In this document: positions 21,845-33,238 of the stretch, piece after piece | How positions within the stretch are numbered: the first letter of the stretch is position 1 | How the letters are laid out: every line of letters starts with the position of its first letter | Source: Laguncularia racemosa | Lineage: Eukaryota; Streptophyta; Magnoliopsida; Myrtales; Combretaceae | DNA length: 64,000 nucleotides | NCBI GenBank assembly: GCA_037954665.1 | Contig: JBBMOL010000016.1 | Span: 8,494,001 to 8,558,000, forward strand | Reading direction: 5' to 3' | Made by a program: the position numbers and the translations under genes | Notes under the pieces: generated by a model | Seen by the model: only the letters and a program-made list of their open reading frames with translations | Told to the model about the DNA's origin: nothing | Database searches by the model: none

Positions 21845-22890
21845 TATTTGTACTTGTACCAGACGTTTAATTAAATAACTTAACAGAGAAAGAGAGAAGA
21901 GAGAGAGAGAGAGAGGAGACAAAAGGAGAGAAAGATAGAGAAAGTAATACAAAATAAAAAAAAAAAATCAATAAAAAGATGAGAGAGACGAAGGAGAGCG
22001 AATTTCCAAACTGAAAAAGGAATTAGTTGGACAGAATGTACTAATCTAAATATAGTTCTTTTTATTAAAAGTAGAAACCTATAACAAAGCTAAAATTAGC
22101 AAAGAAAATAAAAGGATGGAAAGTTTAGGTTATATAAAAGAAAAGAAAATAATAACATATAGGTTAGCAAAATAATAAAACGCCAGAACTCAAGTCACTA
22201 ACATTTGGTCCCAATGAGAGTAAAACGACCATAGTTCATGAGAGCCCATTTCTCATTTTTCCTTTCACGGAACCGAATGCCAAACTCAAGAAGATAATAT
22301 AAAAAAACACAAAGGAAAATGTAAAAGATAACCTGTTGATTTTTTTCACTTCATAGTAGGGAGGGTAAAGTTCGTTTTTTTCTTTAATAAATAAAATAAA
22401 TTATACGGTTTGATTTATATTTTTTTTAATATAAAAAAAATAGTTTAATCTAATTTGATTCACGGTTCAAACTATTTTTACATATATAAATATATATATA
22501 TATATTTACGTACAAATATACTTACTCTTTAAAATTAATATTTAATCAAATAGCCCTAAACTTTTAAAGTGTTCTTTCATGACTTTATAACCATTGAAAA
22601 TATATGTATTACATTTGATATATTACTAAAGTCTTAAAACTAACGCTATTGATAGATCTTTTAAAGTCAATTTTGAAATCCTAGTAATAGTATAAGATTT
22701 TTACATATATACTTTTAAAAGTTATAAAAAAATAAATTATGTTATACTAACATAAATACTAGTCTCTCTCTTATTTGTCTCTTTCATCTTTTTATTCTTC
22801 GTTATTTTCTTTTTCCTCTCTCTCCTCTGTCTCTTCTCTTTCTCTCACTATTTATTTAATTAAACAATTAGTGCAAATACAAATATATAT
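21845..22890. mobile_element. Fold-back element with GA/CT-rich inverted repeats
   Basis: The left arm 21845-21995 (TTTGTACTTGTACCAGACG, GTTTAATTAAATAACTTAAC, then a long GAGAGA stretch and AAAAAGATGAGAGAGACGA) matches the reverse complement of 22745-22890 (same order, with CTCTCT). The ~750-bp interior has no recognisable gene. This looks like a non-autonomous inverted-repeat transposon; the GA/CT tracts are part of the arms, not independent microsatellites. Confidence 0.7.
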
Positions 22891-24680
22891 ATAAAAACCA
22901 ACTCTTTGATTACTATCACGATAAAATGTTATTATAATATTTAAAATTTTAGAAAGTATATTCAATTAAAATTTAAAGAAATTATTTATAATTTTTATAT
23001 AAGTAAAAATTTATGGTGAATCCAATATATATATATATATATGTTTTCTCGTTAAATCGCTAGCCCCTCCATTGGTTGCTCAACCGACGACATTAATATG
23101 CTTGTTCTCTGATTTCCTAATTATCTTGCCAGCAAGTGGATCAAAAATACTATTGAATTACCTGAGAATCTAAAATAATGGAAAAAAAAGAAGTCATTAT
23201 TTATAATGGAATATACATCTAAGGATTTGAACCGAGATGTGAATCGTCAAGTTCTTACTTATGTCACTTTTCCACTTTTTCATTGTTTAGTAAAAGAAAA
23301 AAAAAATCAACATCTTTTCCAATTTCATATGATACAAAAGATAAGATATACCAATGTTAAGTATATAAAAATAATCTAGAATAAAATAAAATGATCTAGA
23401 ATAAAATGAATGAAATAAATATACATTAATGAGTAAAAAAAATTATTTAAATAATTATAATTAATAAAAGAAATTAAATAATGAATTCTTAAAAGCCCTT
23501 TCAAACATGAAAAATGAAATAATATTCAAAATCACGATTTTATTTCAAATTCATTTTAACATACCAAACATTTCATAAAAATCTCATATTTTTGTCAAAA
23601 TTCAATTAAATTATATAATAAGTCTCTAAGTTTTCTACCGCGTATGTTAGCATACATGGAAATGCAATTATAATTTTCTATAGCATACATCATCGCCTAA
23701 AATCCATTTTGTCTCCGATTGGGCTGCATCTCTTCCATCATCGCCATTTGCACTACCTCTTGAGGCTGCTCCTGAGATCAAGCTTCCTCAGCCTGACCAA
23801 ACCATACTAACGTACGTTCCTCCAATCCATTTTTCCTCCTAGACTCCACTTCGTTCTCCCCAAACATGCATCATCGCCTGAAATCCAAACACGAGCACCT
23901 CAAAATTCACAAATCCCTTCCCATGAAAGCAATTGTGAGTAGCAGCGTTTAAGGGTTCAATAATATCATTGTCTTGTAATAACAGTTCATGCACTCATCA
24001 TGATTCAGAAGTATAATGTGCCTTTCTCTTACCAGAAATCCAATGGGTCAGTGATTTCAGGTTCAACACGTCAAGAATGATTAGAGAAACTATTATTACA
24101 GTTTCATGATCCTGAAAATTTTTTATCTTTGGCCTTCTAAACTTGGTTATTTTTAATTACTGTTGCTAGCTCATTGTGTAATAAAATAAAAAACCTTTTG
24201 AAGAGGACATTCGACAATAGACATATCACATGTACTTAGTTGTTGGCACCAAAGAAAGAATTAACACATTTCATTTACTTGTCTTGTCAAAACCAAGAGG
24301 ATTTCAATGCAACTATTACCATCTAATTCAAGTAATGCCACATTCCTTTGAACTTAAATATGAAAGAATTCTCAGAATGTATTCAAAAATCTATAAAAAC
24401 TTATCACAATTTAACACAATTATACATTCATACTAACATGTATCAATATAAAAAATGTATTTATTTAAATTTATTATTTGTGAATTTTTAGATTTACACG
24501 TTTTAAGGAAATACACGTAATGTATACATATCAAACTTTGGTTGTACATATTGCCACATAATAATATAGTATTATTTTATTAATACACCAAGTACCGATT
24601 CTTCATACTTTTAGGGAAAGATTACTTTACCATCTAAAAATAGATTATCATTTAAAACTATGTAGCGATGTCATTCGTAG
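22891..24680. other. No gene recognised; possible captured piece near 23640-23960
   Basis: Mostly AT-rich. The segment 23640-23960 is less AT-rich and contains CATCATCGCCT(A/G)AAATCCA twice (23686-23704 and 23869-23887). It has a short plus-strand frame MHHRLKSKHEHLKIHKSLPM ending at a donor-like GTGAGT (about 23934). I do not recognise the protein. Confidence 0.4.
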
Positions 24681-24689
24681 AGAAAGAAA

Positions 24690-25059
24690 GTACCTCAAAC
24701 GCCCTTTATTATCTAGGGATGGGCTAATGTGCTTCAAAACTTTGTAGGGCACAATTATATGCCACCTTCCAAATCCTAAAAAGTTAATGTTTAAACAATA
24801 AAAGGATCTACAAGGGCACATTTTAAGCGCCCTGAAATCTTATTGCGGTGATTTGAAAGCCCCAAAAAGTGTATGGGCAATACTAGGTGATCCAAAACCT
24901 GTTGGGTTGTTTTAAAGTGGCCCCAAATTGGTTTGGGCAGAAAAAAAGCCCCCAAGGCCTTTTTAGGGCTAAATTTTATGTAGTTACTATTGTGAAATGC
25001 CCCCACAAATGAAAGGGCTGGGGCATTAAATGCCCCAAAAACTGAACTTTGTTGTGGTC
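24690..25059. mobile_element. CACTA-type terminus with GGGGC repeat array
   Basis: Many copies of GGGC(A/T) / TGCCCC motifs in both orientations (e.g. GGGGCATTAAATGCCCC at 25021-25037, GGCCCCAAATTGG, GCCCCCAAGGCC). They end at AACTTTGTTGTGGTC, whose reverse complement GACCACAACAAAGTT resembles the plant CACTA terminus CACTACAACAAA. The opposite end was not found, so this is one terminus or a broken element. The TSD is unknown. Confidence 0.6.
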
Positions 25060-25369
25060 ATGCACAACTGTATGTACACACAGACATATAAGCCCGCGAC
25101 TGTAGGCATGCACAGGTATAGCAGCCAATCTAGTTCTTATACTAGTTGTACCCAAAATCACTTTATGCAAACTATATGTAGTATACTTTCAATTTCAACT
25201 GGCTGTATTTTGTTTCATAGCCTAATAAGCATTCGTATATAAAAAGGCCAAAGTACATATTTCGTTTGAAAAAAAAAAAAAAGGACCATGTTGCATATAT
25301 TTGACATTTGACAATGGGAATTTAATTAAACTAGTAGACTTGTATCCACATGTGTACATAAAATAAAAA
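25060..25369. other. No gene recognised
   Basis: AT-rich, with an A13 run at 25269-25282. Nothing assignable. Confidence 0.5.
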
Positions 25370-25739
25370 AGGAATAATGTCAAATCACTACTTAAACTTT
25401 GATTTTTTTTTTAATTTCTTGTCTAAAATTTTAAGTTGTTAAATTTTATATACAATTGAACTTTTATTTATCAAATTTTATGACCTTACCTCTCATTGTT
25501 TTATACTTATATATTTTTTTAATCTAATAAGCATTTGTCACATTGTTTTTCTTAATATGATAGTGATAGTAAATTTGATAAATAAAAGTTTGGTTGGATA
25601 TGATATTTAATAATTTCAAATTTTAGGAATAAACTTTGATAAACAAAAATTTAATTGATAATACTATTTAGTAATTTTAAACTTCAAATATACAATTGAA
25701 AAAATTCCGAAAGTTCAAGTTTTACTCTGACATTACCCC
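25370..25739. mobile_element. MITE-like inverted-repeat element
   Basis: The left end GGAATAATGTCAAATCACTA and right end (reverse complement) GGGGTAATGTCAGAGTAAAA both continue into ACTTRAACTTT. The arrangement and the GGTAAtG-TCA...TTGAACTTT signature resemble the MITE at 985-1279, so the two may belong to related families. The interior is AT-rich with internal direct/inverted copies of TTTGATAAATAAAAGTT. No clear target duplication. Confidence 0.6.
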
Positions 25740-26299
25740 AAATACGAGCATTCATTACTAGAGCAACCTAATAAAATATGAAATAGTTCATGAAAAATAA
25801 AAACTTGAGATTACTTTATTAAAAAACATTCATTTTAAGGATATAAATCAATGTAGAAGAAGGGAAATTGGACAAAAAATAAAAAAAAATGATGTTATGC
25901 ATAACCATTTATTACTAACGATTTTTTTAAGGGAATGTGTTAATTTGATTAACATAAATATTACACCAAAACCTCTTTCTTCCAAGAAAAAATGAATAAA
26001 TGAATAAATATAGATACTCTATCATAAGCTTGGAAAAAAAACCCAATTAAACTATAAATTAGATTGAAGTAAACCAAACTATAATTTAGGTTCGAGTTGT
26101 CTTTTTAGATTTGAAAAAATTACAAACCAAATTGAACCATTTTAAACTGAATTGAATCATGAGAAGTAAAGAAAAATAAAAGGAGAGTGAAAATCTAGAA
26201 AATGTATGATTAAAAAAAGAAGATTCCATGTTTATTCAATTCCCCTCTTATTTGGTTTTCATCAAATAGTTTACTATGTATTTTTGCTTATTAACTAAT
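25740..26299. other. AT-rich, no gene
   Basis: Nothing recognisable. Confidence 0.5.
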
Positions 26300-29200
26300 G
26301 TAAAAATCATAACATAATGCCTTAAAAATTTAAAACGAATATAACTCATCACATGCCATTATAGTATGATGGCATGCAAAGGCTTAGAAATAACTAAAAA
26401 CTCCACAACTAATGATAACTTCAATCACATAATAGTTAAATTCTCTACAAAATGATAATGAGTGATTCTAGCGAGTCTCACTCTACAACAATAAACATAA
26501 AAACAATAACAACAAACAAAAATACTGGAGTCCACTACTCTTGCTAAACTAACATCTATATAATTACAACATAAAAGTTAAATAATATGTTGTATTAGCT
26601 AAGGACCATCTCCAGACATAGACAGCATAATAAAGGTACTCTTACTAAGTCTTGACCATCTTTCACAAACTCTAGTTCTCGTGATAGTAATAATACTCAA
26701 TGTCATCTCACGCATTAGGATCCCTACTTATTTTGTCATAAACTACCACCTTATCAAAAGTACTTGCAATTGAAAAAGAATTCCCCAAAAGAGGTAAACT
26801 AATGCTTAGTATAGTGTATATTGACAACCACATATGCATACCATGAAATTACATAATCACAAATAGATGTGCAATAGGAATATAACAATTCACCAATTTA
26901 TTATCTTTTTATTTTAGGTGTGACAAACAACACAATCTTGGTGTCCCAAGACTTGGGGTAACCACCATAAGAAAATTAGGTTTTAAAGATAGAAATTTTG
27001 CAATAGAAAAAATCTATCTCTATAGTATTATTCTATGATGGATTTGCGACAAATTTGTGGCTACATGAAAAAGACATTTTTATAATTTTGTTAGTTTTTG
27101 CAATAGAATTAGAGACAAATTACCAATGGATTTCCTAGGGATTTAATTCTATCAAAATTTCATCTCCGATTCTATTGCGAGAAACAAAATTTTTTTGGCA
27201 CAATATTTATTTTTTGATTTTGTTGCAAAACTGTCTCTAAATGTCAAAAAATATAAACATTACCTTTTAGAGATGGAAAATTTCCATCTTTAATACTATA
27301 ATGATAAATATAAAATTTTAATGCTTTACATATATTTTATAAAACCATTGCAAATCTGTCTCTAAATTTATTTTTAGAATAATTTTAACTTTTAGAGATA
27401 GATTAATTATGTCTATAAAAGTAATTAATATATATATATATATATAAATAAATGATATAATATATTGCATATATGTATTATAATTTTTTATCTCATATAT
27501 AAAATATTATATGTTATTTAATATATTTATATCATATTATATATATATATATATATATAAATTATTAAATGATTTGGCTTAAATATTACAATTTTATTAT
27601 ATATAAATTTATATAATAATATAAAATATAAATAATTTAATAAATAAGAATTTTAAATTATTAAATAAAATGTTATATTATTTTTTATATAATTTATTAT
27701 AAGTTATATTTTTTGTTATACAATATTAGTTATATATAAGAAAATTCAATTTTAATCATAAAAACATAGATGGGTGCTGTAGTTATGCGTTACACAAAAT
27801 TCAAAAGTTAACTATGCTTAAGTAACTGCACTGCCAAGATGAGTGATCACCTAGAAAGTTTCAATTAAAAGAAAAATAATCATATTAACAAGGAATAATC
27901 AGTAAGGGATTTAATGTGTAAATGAAATTACCATGGTGTGAGGTGCTTCAGTCAAGTTATTAGATTTTTAATTGAAATAATTTAATTATAATTTAATGGA
28001 ACTTGGTCGATACAAGATAGAATTTTTTGTTTTCTATTCTATTTTGTCGCAAATTTTGTTAACTTTTTACGATGGCTGAGATAGATTTTTTGTCATGAAT
28101 TTGCAATAGATATACAATCCGTCACTAAATAAAATTAGCAACGATGATTTTTGCAACACAAATTTATGACAAAAATTCTATCTTTAAAGGTCTTTTATGA
28201 CAGAATTACTACTTTTAGAGAGAGAAATTTCTATCTCAAAGCTAATTTTATTGCAGTAAACACAAGACCCCTATCACAAACATATATAATATATACATAT
28301 ATTGATTGGGTAACTTCCAATGTCTATGAGTACATGAGTAATCTAAATCTATTTGGATTATTTCAGTGCATGACTCTACTTAGGACAACATCACATATCG
28401 ATCATTAGGATACTACCCTAAGATCACTAGTACTTTCGGTCCCTTGGGCCTAGCCAAGCATAAGCAACAATTGTTTATAAGCCAATTATAACTTAGGTTC
28501 AATTTGATTCTACCATGACAAGCACAACCATCAAATGTAGTATACATATACTTAGCGTCCTGATATCTACATGATCTTAATCCTCTTAAACTTTGAACTT
28601 ACCCAAAAGTTATAGATGTACACATTTAAGGCTCTAGAATAGCTAAAGTAATCTAATTTTAGTCATTTGGTTGGTTAAAAAATGTTGGAAAATAGAAATT
28701 GATTAAAAACATCATTTTAGGAAAAGTTAAGAATATCACGGGTATGTTCTTGCTCGTATACCTTACTAGCAAAACGTGTTGGGGAATACAGGTGGAAACA
28801 TGATTATGTTTTTGCTTGTGTACTTCTTAGCCAAGAAAAACCCTTTATTTTTACACACTCCATAACCATGAACACCCCATTTGTGTGTGTACTTGAAGAT
28901 CACAGTCATGTTGGTCCAGTGTTCTTCTTAGACTTCTTCGTTTTTGTGAAAACTTGCGATTTTCATCTAAAATTTGGTTTTTGATCACTTCCACTACATA
29001 ATCTTTCATGCGTATTGAATTCCAATAATAATCCACACTCCTTAACAAATTTTTCATCACTAGAAATCTAAATAACTCATCATTCATACACATTAATACG
29101 GCAATTATCATCATTCACAAAACTTAATCAAAATTTTCCAATTCCTTGATCACTCCTTATGCTTTTTGAACAATTTTGATACCCCCTACCACTATTAGTT

Positions 29201-29509
29201 TGTCCTTCAACCACAACATTCTTTTTTGAGTTAAGGCATATACTATAACACATTGTATTTAACAAAATTACTACTTACCAATGCGATTCCCCTAGAGAAA
29301 ACAAAATAGAGTTGTTTCCTTTTCAAGAACATGAATGTATCTTTGTTTCTTCATTTCTTGCCTTGTGTTATGGTAGTCACTAAAGTAAAACTACTATGAG
29401 AATAAATGTGAGAGAAAGGAAGGTGAAAAAGAAATGAAAGAGAGAAAAGGGGTATATCTTTTAAACATTTGGTAAGTTAGCAGTTTGTGTTAGGTTAAAT
29501 TATGACATT
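26300..29509. repeat. Old Ty3/Gypsy-type LTR relic
   Basis: Outside the mini-CACTA at 26963-28258, this stretch resembles a diverged copy of the Gypsy LTRs at 31291 and 38331. The start (TAATGCCTTAAAAATT...CTCATCACATG) parallels TGTAATGCCCTAGAACC...CTCGTCATG. 28373-28480 (TCTACTTAGGACAACATCAC..ATATCGATCAT...CATAAGCAACA) parallels 39006-39110. 28735-28830 parallels the GTGTTGGG/GTGTAT array. No internal retrotransposon domains accompany it, so it is a solo LTR or fragment. The borders are approximate; the Copia at 29510 lies against it. Confidence 0.55.
26963..28258. mobile_element. Complete non-autonomous mini-CACTA
   Basis: The left end is CACCATAAGAAAATTAGGTT. The right end, in reverse complement, is TACTGCAATAAAATTAGCTT. 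Both continue with a shared GATAGAAATTT block. A 3-bp target duplication AAC flanks it (26960-26962 and 28259-28261). Both ends carry GATGGA/TTGCGACAAA/CTATCTC repeats in both orientations. The 1,296-bp interior is very AT-rich with TA runs and has no transposase. Terminus type and 3-bp duplication identify CACTA. Confidence 0.85.
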
Positions 29510-29922
29510 TGCCCACATAATTATTTACATAAGCATACTTGAATCTATTGTGTCAGAGAGATGTTATGTGGAGGATCAATCTTCTAGCTCATAATAGTAC
29601 CTACTCTTTACTTTCTCTCACTTAATGGGATATGAGAGAGGTAAAATAAAAGAAATGCTAATGATGCAGTACTTAAACTAGGACCCAACCTTAGTTATAA
29701 TCTTTAATATTTTATTTCATTATGGCCCATTACAGTAAGTAAAATAAAGTATATGGGTTTTTACACATTATAACTCATACAAAAAAATTCACAAGATGAG
29801 TTTAATAGTCATATCCATTAATTAACTGAATGATTACTTTTATTTAATGCTTAACTCCTTAAATCAATTAGACAATTAATAATATACAATTAATTGATAT
29901 TGTGAACCACAAAAATATGACA
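29510..29922 (-). repeat. Copia 3' LTR
   Basis: The segment from about 29547 to 29922 aligns with 44921-45300: both have ACTTGAATYYATTG, TTTCTCTCACTTRATGGGATA, GGCCYATTACAGTAAGTRAA and end in CACAAAAATAYRACA. The TG..CA edge at 29922 is adjacent to a polypurine tract. The outer border is approximate because the last ~90 bp are diverged. Confidence 0.8.
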
Positions 29923-29936
29923 ATCTCTAACTTGGG
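29923..29936 (-). promoter_or_regulatory. Copia polypurine tract
   Basis: Minus-strand CCCAAGTTAGAGAT sits immediately before the 3' LTR start (TGTCATA). It is a decayed form of the plant Copia AAGTGGGAGATTGTTG signature. Confidence 0.7.
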
Positions 29937-30341
29937 CCATATATATTACTTAATAATTGTTTATTGTAAAATCCTTCTGAGTTTAACCTTTTATTGGCTA
30001 TATTAAGTCTCATCTTCAGCAATTTGGTCCACCAATCACACAATATAGAATTAAAGTAGCCTTTGTCACTATTCATTGTGATAATAGTTACTGATACCAA
30101 TATAATTAACAACATGGATCAAGTATGGATGTGTAGTATAGAAATTACATGTAATGGGATCCTTAACATGCCTATTTCCAACAAGTTCTACTTTATAACT
30201 CATATTATAATCCATACCTTTATACACAACTGTAGTAGGAATGTATACAACTTTATTTCAAAGAATTCTAAACAACCATATATGAGTTAACTATAATAAA
30301 ATGTAATATACCACTAAACATTAACTAAAAATAAATCTCCA

Positions 30342-31290
30342 CTATATTGTCACATCATTAAGATGAGTAGCACCCTTATGAGAGACATGCTTATGAAATA
30401 TCTTAGGTGGTAAGCCCTTAGTAAATGGATCCACAATCATGAGCTTTGTGCTAAGATGTTCAATTGACGTTGGAGAACTTTGAACTCTCTCTTTAACAAT
30501 AAGAAACTTTCTGTTGATGTGTTTCAATTTTGATGAACTCCTGTTGCTCTTAGAATATAGTTCAATGGCCTTATTATCATAATTTATCTTCAACGATTTT
30601 TCAATACTATCAACAATTTGCACGCCCATGATAAAATTTCCCACCCATATTCCTTAGTTAAGTACCTCATAACAAGCAATGAATTCTGCTTCCTTAGTAG
30701 AAGCTATAAGCATTTGTTTGATACTTTTCCATGACACAACTCCACTAGTTATCATGAAGACACGTTTTGTTGCTCTTCAATGATCCATGCTAGGATTACT
30801 CATATATTTGCTAAGCATTTTAACAATGTATGCAATATCTGGATGCACATATATTTGAGTAGACATAAGACTACTTATTGCTGATGCATAAGGAATCTAC
30901 TCCATTTCCTTTTTCTAAATGTCACTCTTAGGATATTGATGTAAACTGAACTTATCACCCTTTGCTACTGGAGTGTATCTTAGTGCACAATCTTTCATGT
31001 TGAATCTACTAAGTACTTTATCAATATATGCCCTTTGTGATAAGCCTAATATACCTCATGAATGATTACGATGAATCTATATGCTCAACATAAATGATGC
31101 ATTGCAAATATCATTCATTTTAAAACTATTTGAAAGAAATCTCTTGGTCTCATGTAACATGCTGATATGGTTGCTTGTAAGCAAAATATCATTACTGTAT
31201 AATACTAGAAGAACAAATTTACTCCTATTGATCTTATGATACACATATTAATCAACAACGTTTTCCTTAAAACCAAAAGAGGTAATTACT
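30342..31290 (-). pseudogene. Copia RT C-terminus and RNase H relic
   Basis: The minus strand begins right after the Gypsy insertion with VITSFGFKENVVD, stop, then FVLLVLYSNDILLTSN, where the catalytic YVDD of reverse transcriptase has become YSND. It continues with LLHETKRFLSNSF and KMNDI, then a region with AEFIACYE-like remnants, and ends in RNase H with MGNFIMGVQIVDSIEKSLKI, NYDNKAIELYSKSN and LSTKLMIVDPFTKGLPPKIF (open 30342-30644). It joins in frame to the RT part at 40541 upstream. Confidence 0.88.
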
Positions 31291-33222
31291 TGTAACACTC
31301 TAGAACCTAGAGCATCACAGCCCGCCATGTGTTACTATTACCAAGCAACACATGAAGGCTCTAAAACTACATAATACTTCAAAACTTGATCATATACATT
31401 ATTTACCATACTACCATAACTATAATCAAATGAATGACTCACAAATGAGTCATTATGAATTTCATTATTTAATAATAACAAAATCTCAAGCTATAATTTA
31501 TCTCTATAACTTCAAATTAATGAATAAAACATTAAATTACAAATATTCAAAATTCTTGTTACTTTTCCTTCACATAATAATAGTGTTCTCTTTCCATCTC
31601 ATCCAAGTAATGTCCCAGCAAGTTCCCATTCTCATCATACTCTAGTTGTTCGTCATTTTTGCCTGCAACAAATATATATATATATATATAGGAAGGGGGG
31701 TGAGCATAAGCTTAGTACATGAGTACCACACTCACAAGCGCATGACACACCATAATAATAGCACACGAATATATGCAACATTTATCCACAACACATTCAC
31801 CATTCAACTTACAAATCAATACCAAAATGAATTATAACACATGGGGGTACTCATGACCCTGGTATACACAACATTTGTCCTAATGGGTACTTCCACTACG
31901 GGCCTCATCTAACACTAAAGGAAACTGCCACTGCAGGCCCCGTTTAACCCTAATCTATCTTAGATCATTTTGATACATGGGTCCACTAGAGACAACGTAA
32001 TATACCGATAATTGAGGAGCCCCTTTAGGATTTGCCACTGTGGGCCCTTAGGTTAAGCTAAACATAAGCAACATATCTCATTCAATTCATATATCATAGT
32101 AATACTTCATTATTCCAAGTAATTCCAATAATACCTTAACATTTCATTATTTCACATATAACTTATTAGATAGCTACCTATCAATCACATACAACAAATA
32201 GAGTAAACACGTACCTGGAATCCTAGCCTTAAGCATTTCTTGTCCTAAACTTAAGCTAAGTTGATATCTGTATAATCATCAACACATCATTTTTAGTACT
32301 AATTTAAACATAATGTAACTCTCCTAATTTCTCTTAATCTATTAGGTTATCTATGGTTATAGTAATTGTCTTGGTTGAGTGAAACTTGGTTCATCAAAGA
32401 GGTAATTTGATATATATTGATAATGTCCATCACTTAACATAGCCATGTTGGAGGTCGTGTTACTTAACATAGGCTAGTACACGACTGTGTTAAGGGTCGT
32501 GTATTTCTTGGTGAGATTTAGCTTCAACAGGGTTGGAACACGGTTGTGTTGGGAGGTTGTGTTTCTCTTGAATCAACATTGTTGAAACACAATCATATTG
32601 GGAGGCCGTGTATCTCTCAGTATAACTTTTGAATTCAACACGGTCGAAACATGACCGTGTTGGGAGGCCATGTATCTTTTGGCATAACTTTTAAATTCAA
32701 CATGGTTGTAACACGACCGTGTTGGGAGGCCGTGTATCTCTCAGCCAATCCCACGAACCCTAATTATTTTACTCCAAATTCTACTAAACTCACTCCTTGT
32801 TATCCTTAGACTCAATTAAATTTTTGAAGTATGTAATTACTCCACAATTTACCTAACTTAGAATACTTACATCGAACTTCCCACGTATTGACTTCTTGAT
32901 TCGGGAATTCCTTTGTTCTTTCATTTCCTTTTGTTACACTGTGATATCTCCTTGGATTAATTTAAGTTTTCCTAAAGAGGCTCTCTCTCTTTTTGTATCA
33001 CTAGATCTCTCTAGGCTGCTACGAATGGTCAGATATGCAAAAAGGAGAACCCTAGGGTAGTTTAGTATATATATATAGTCTCGTTAGAAAAGACAAAACT
33101 ACCTCCGTCTCTTATCCTTATTTGCATGATTGCCCTTGCTCTTATATTATTTATTTATTTGTTTATTTAATAATTACGATTATTTAAATTTGTATATATA
33201 ATATTTAGAACCTTGTATTACA
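31291..33222 (-). repeat. Gypsy 3' LTR (1,932 bp)
   Basis: Begins TGTAACACTCTAGAACC and ends CTTGTATTACA, matching 38331-40540 throughout. Contains about six ~60-bp units (32440-32740) with the palindromic core ACACGACCGTGT followed by GGGAGGCCGTGTATCT. It lacks the 301-bp duplication found in the 5' LTR. A plant LTR of this length should hold the promoter; TATATATATA at 33065-33077 (minus) could be a TATA-like box, not proven. Confidence 0.92.
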
Positions 33223-33238
33223 TTCTCCCCCTCTTATT
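33223..33238 (-). promoter_or_regulatory. Gypsy polypurine tract
   Basis: Minus-strand AATAAGAGGGGGAGAA directly precedes the 3' LTR (TGTAATAC). It is the expected primer for plus-strand synthesis. Confidence 0.9.

Noticed and set aside
23218..23250. tRNA-like T-arm (GGTTCAAATCC on the minus strand)
   Set aside because: No acceptor stem, D-arm or A-box at the right distance, so not a tRNA gene.
32440..32740. CRISPR-like regular repeats
   Set aside because: The ~60-bp units vary throughout with no constant repeat/variable spacer pattern, and lie inside a plant LTR.
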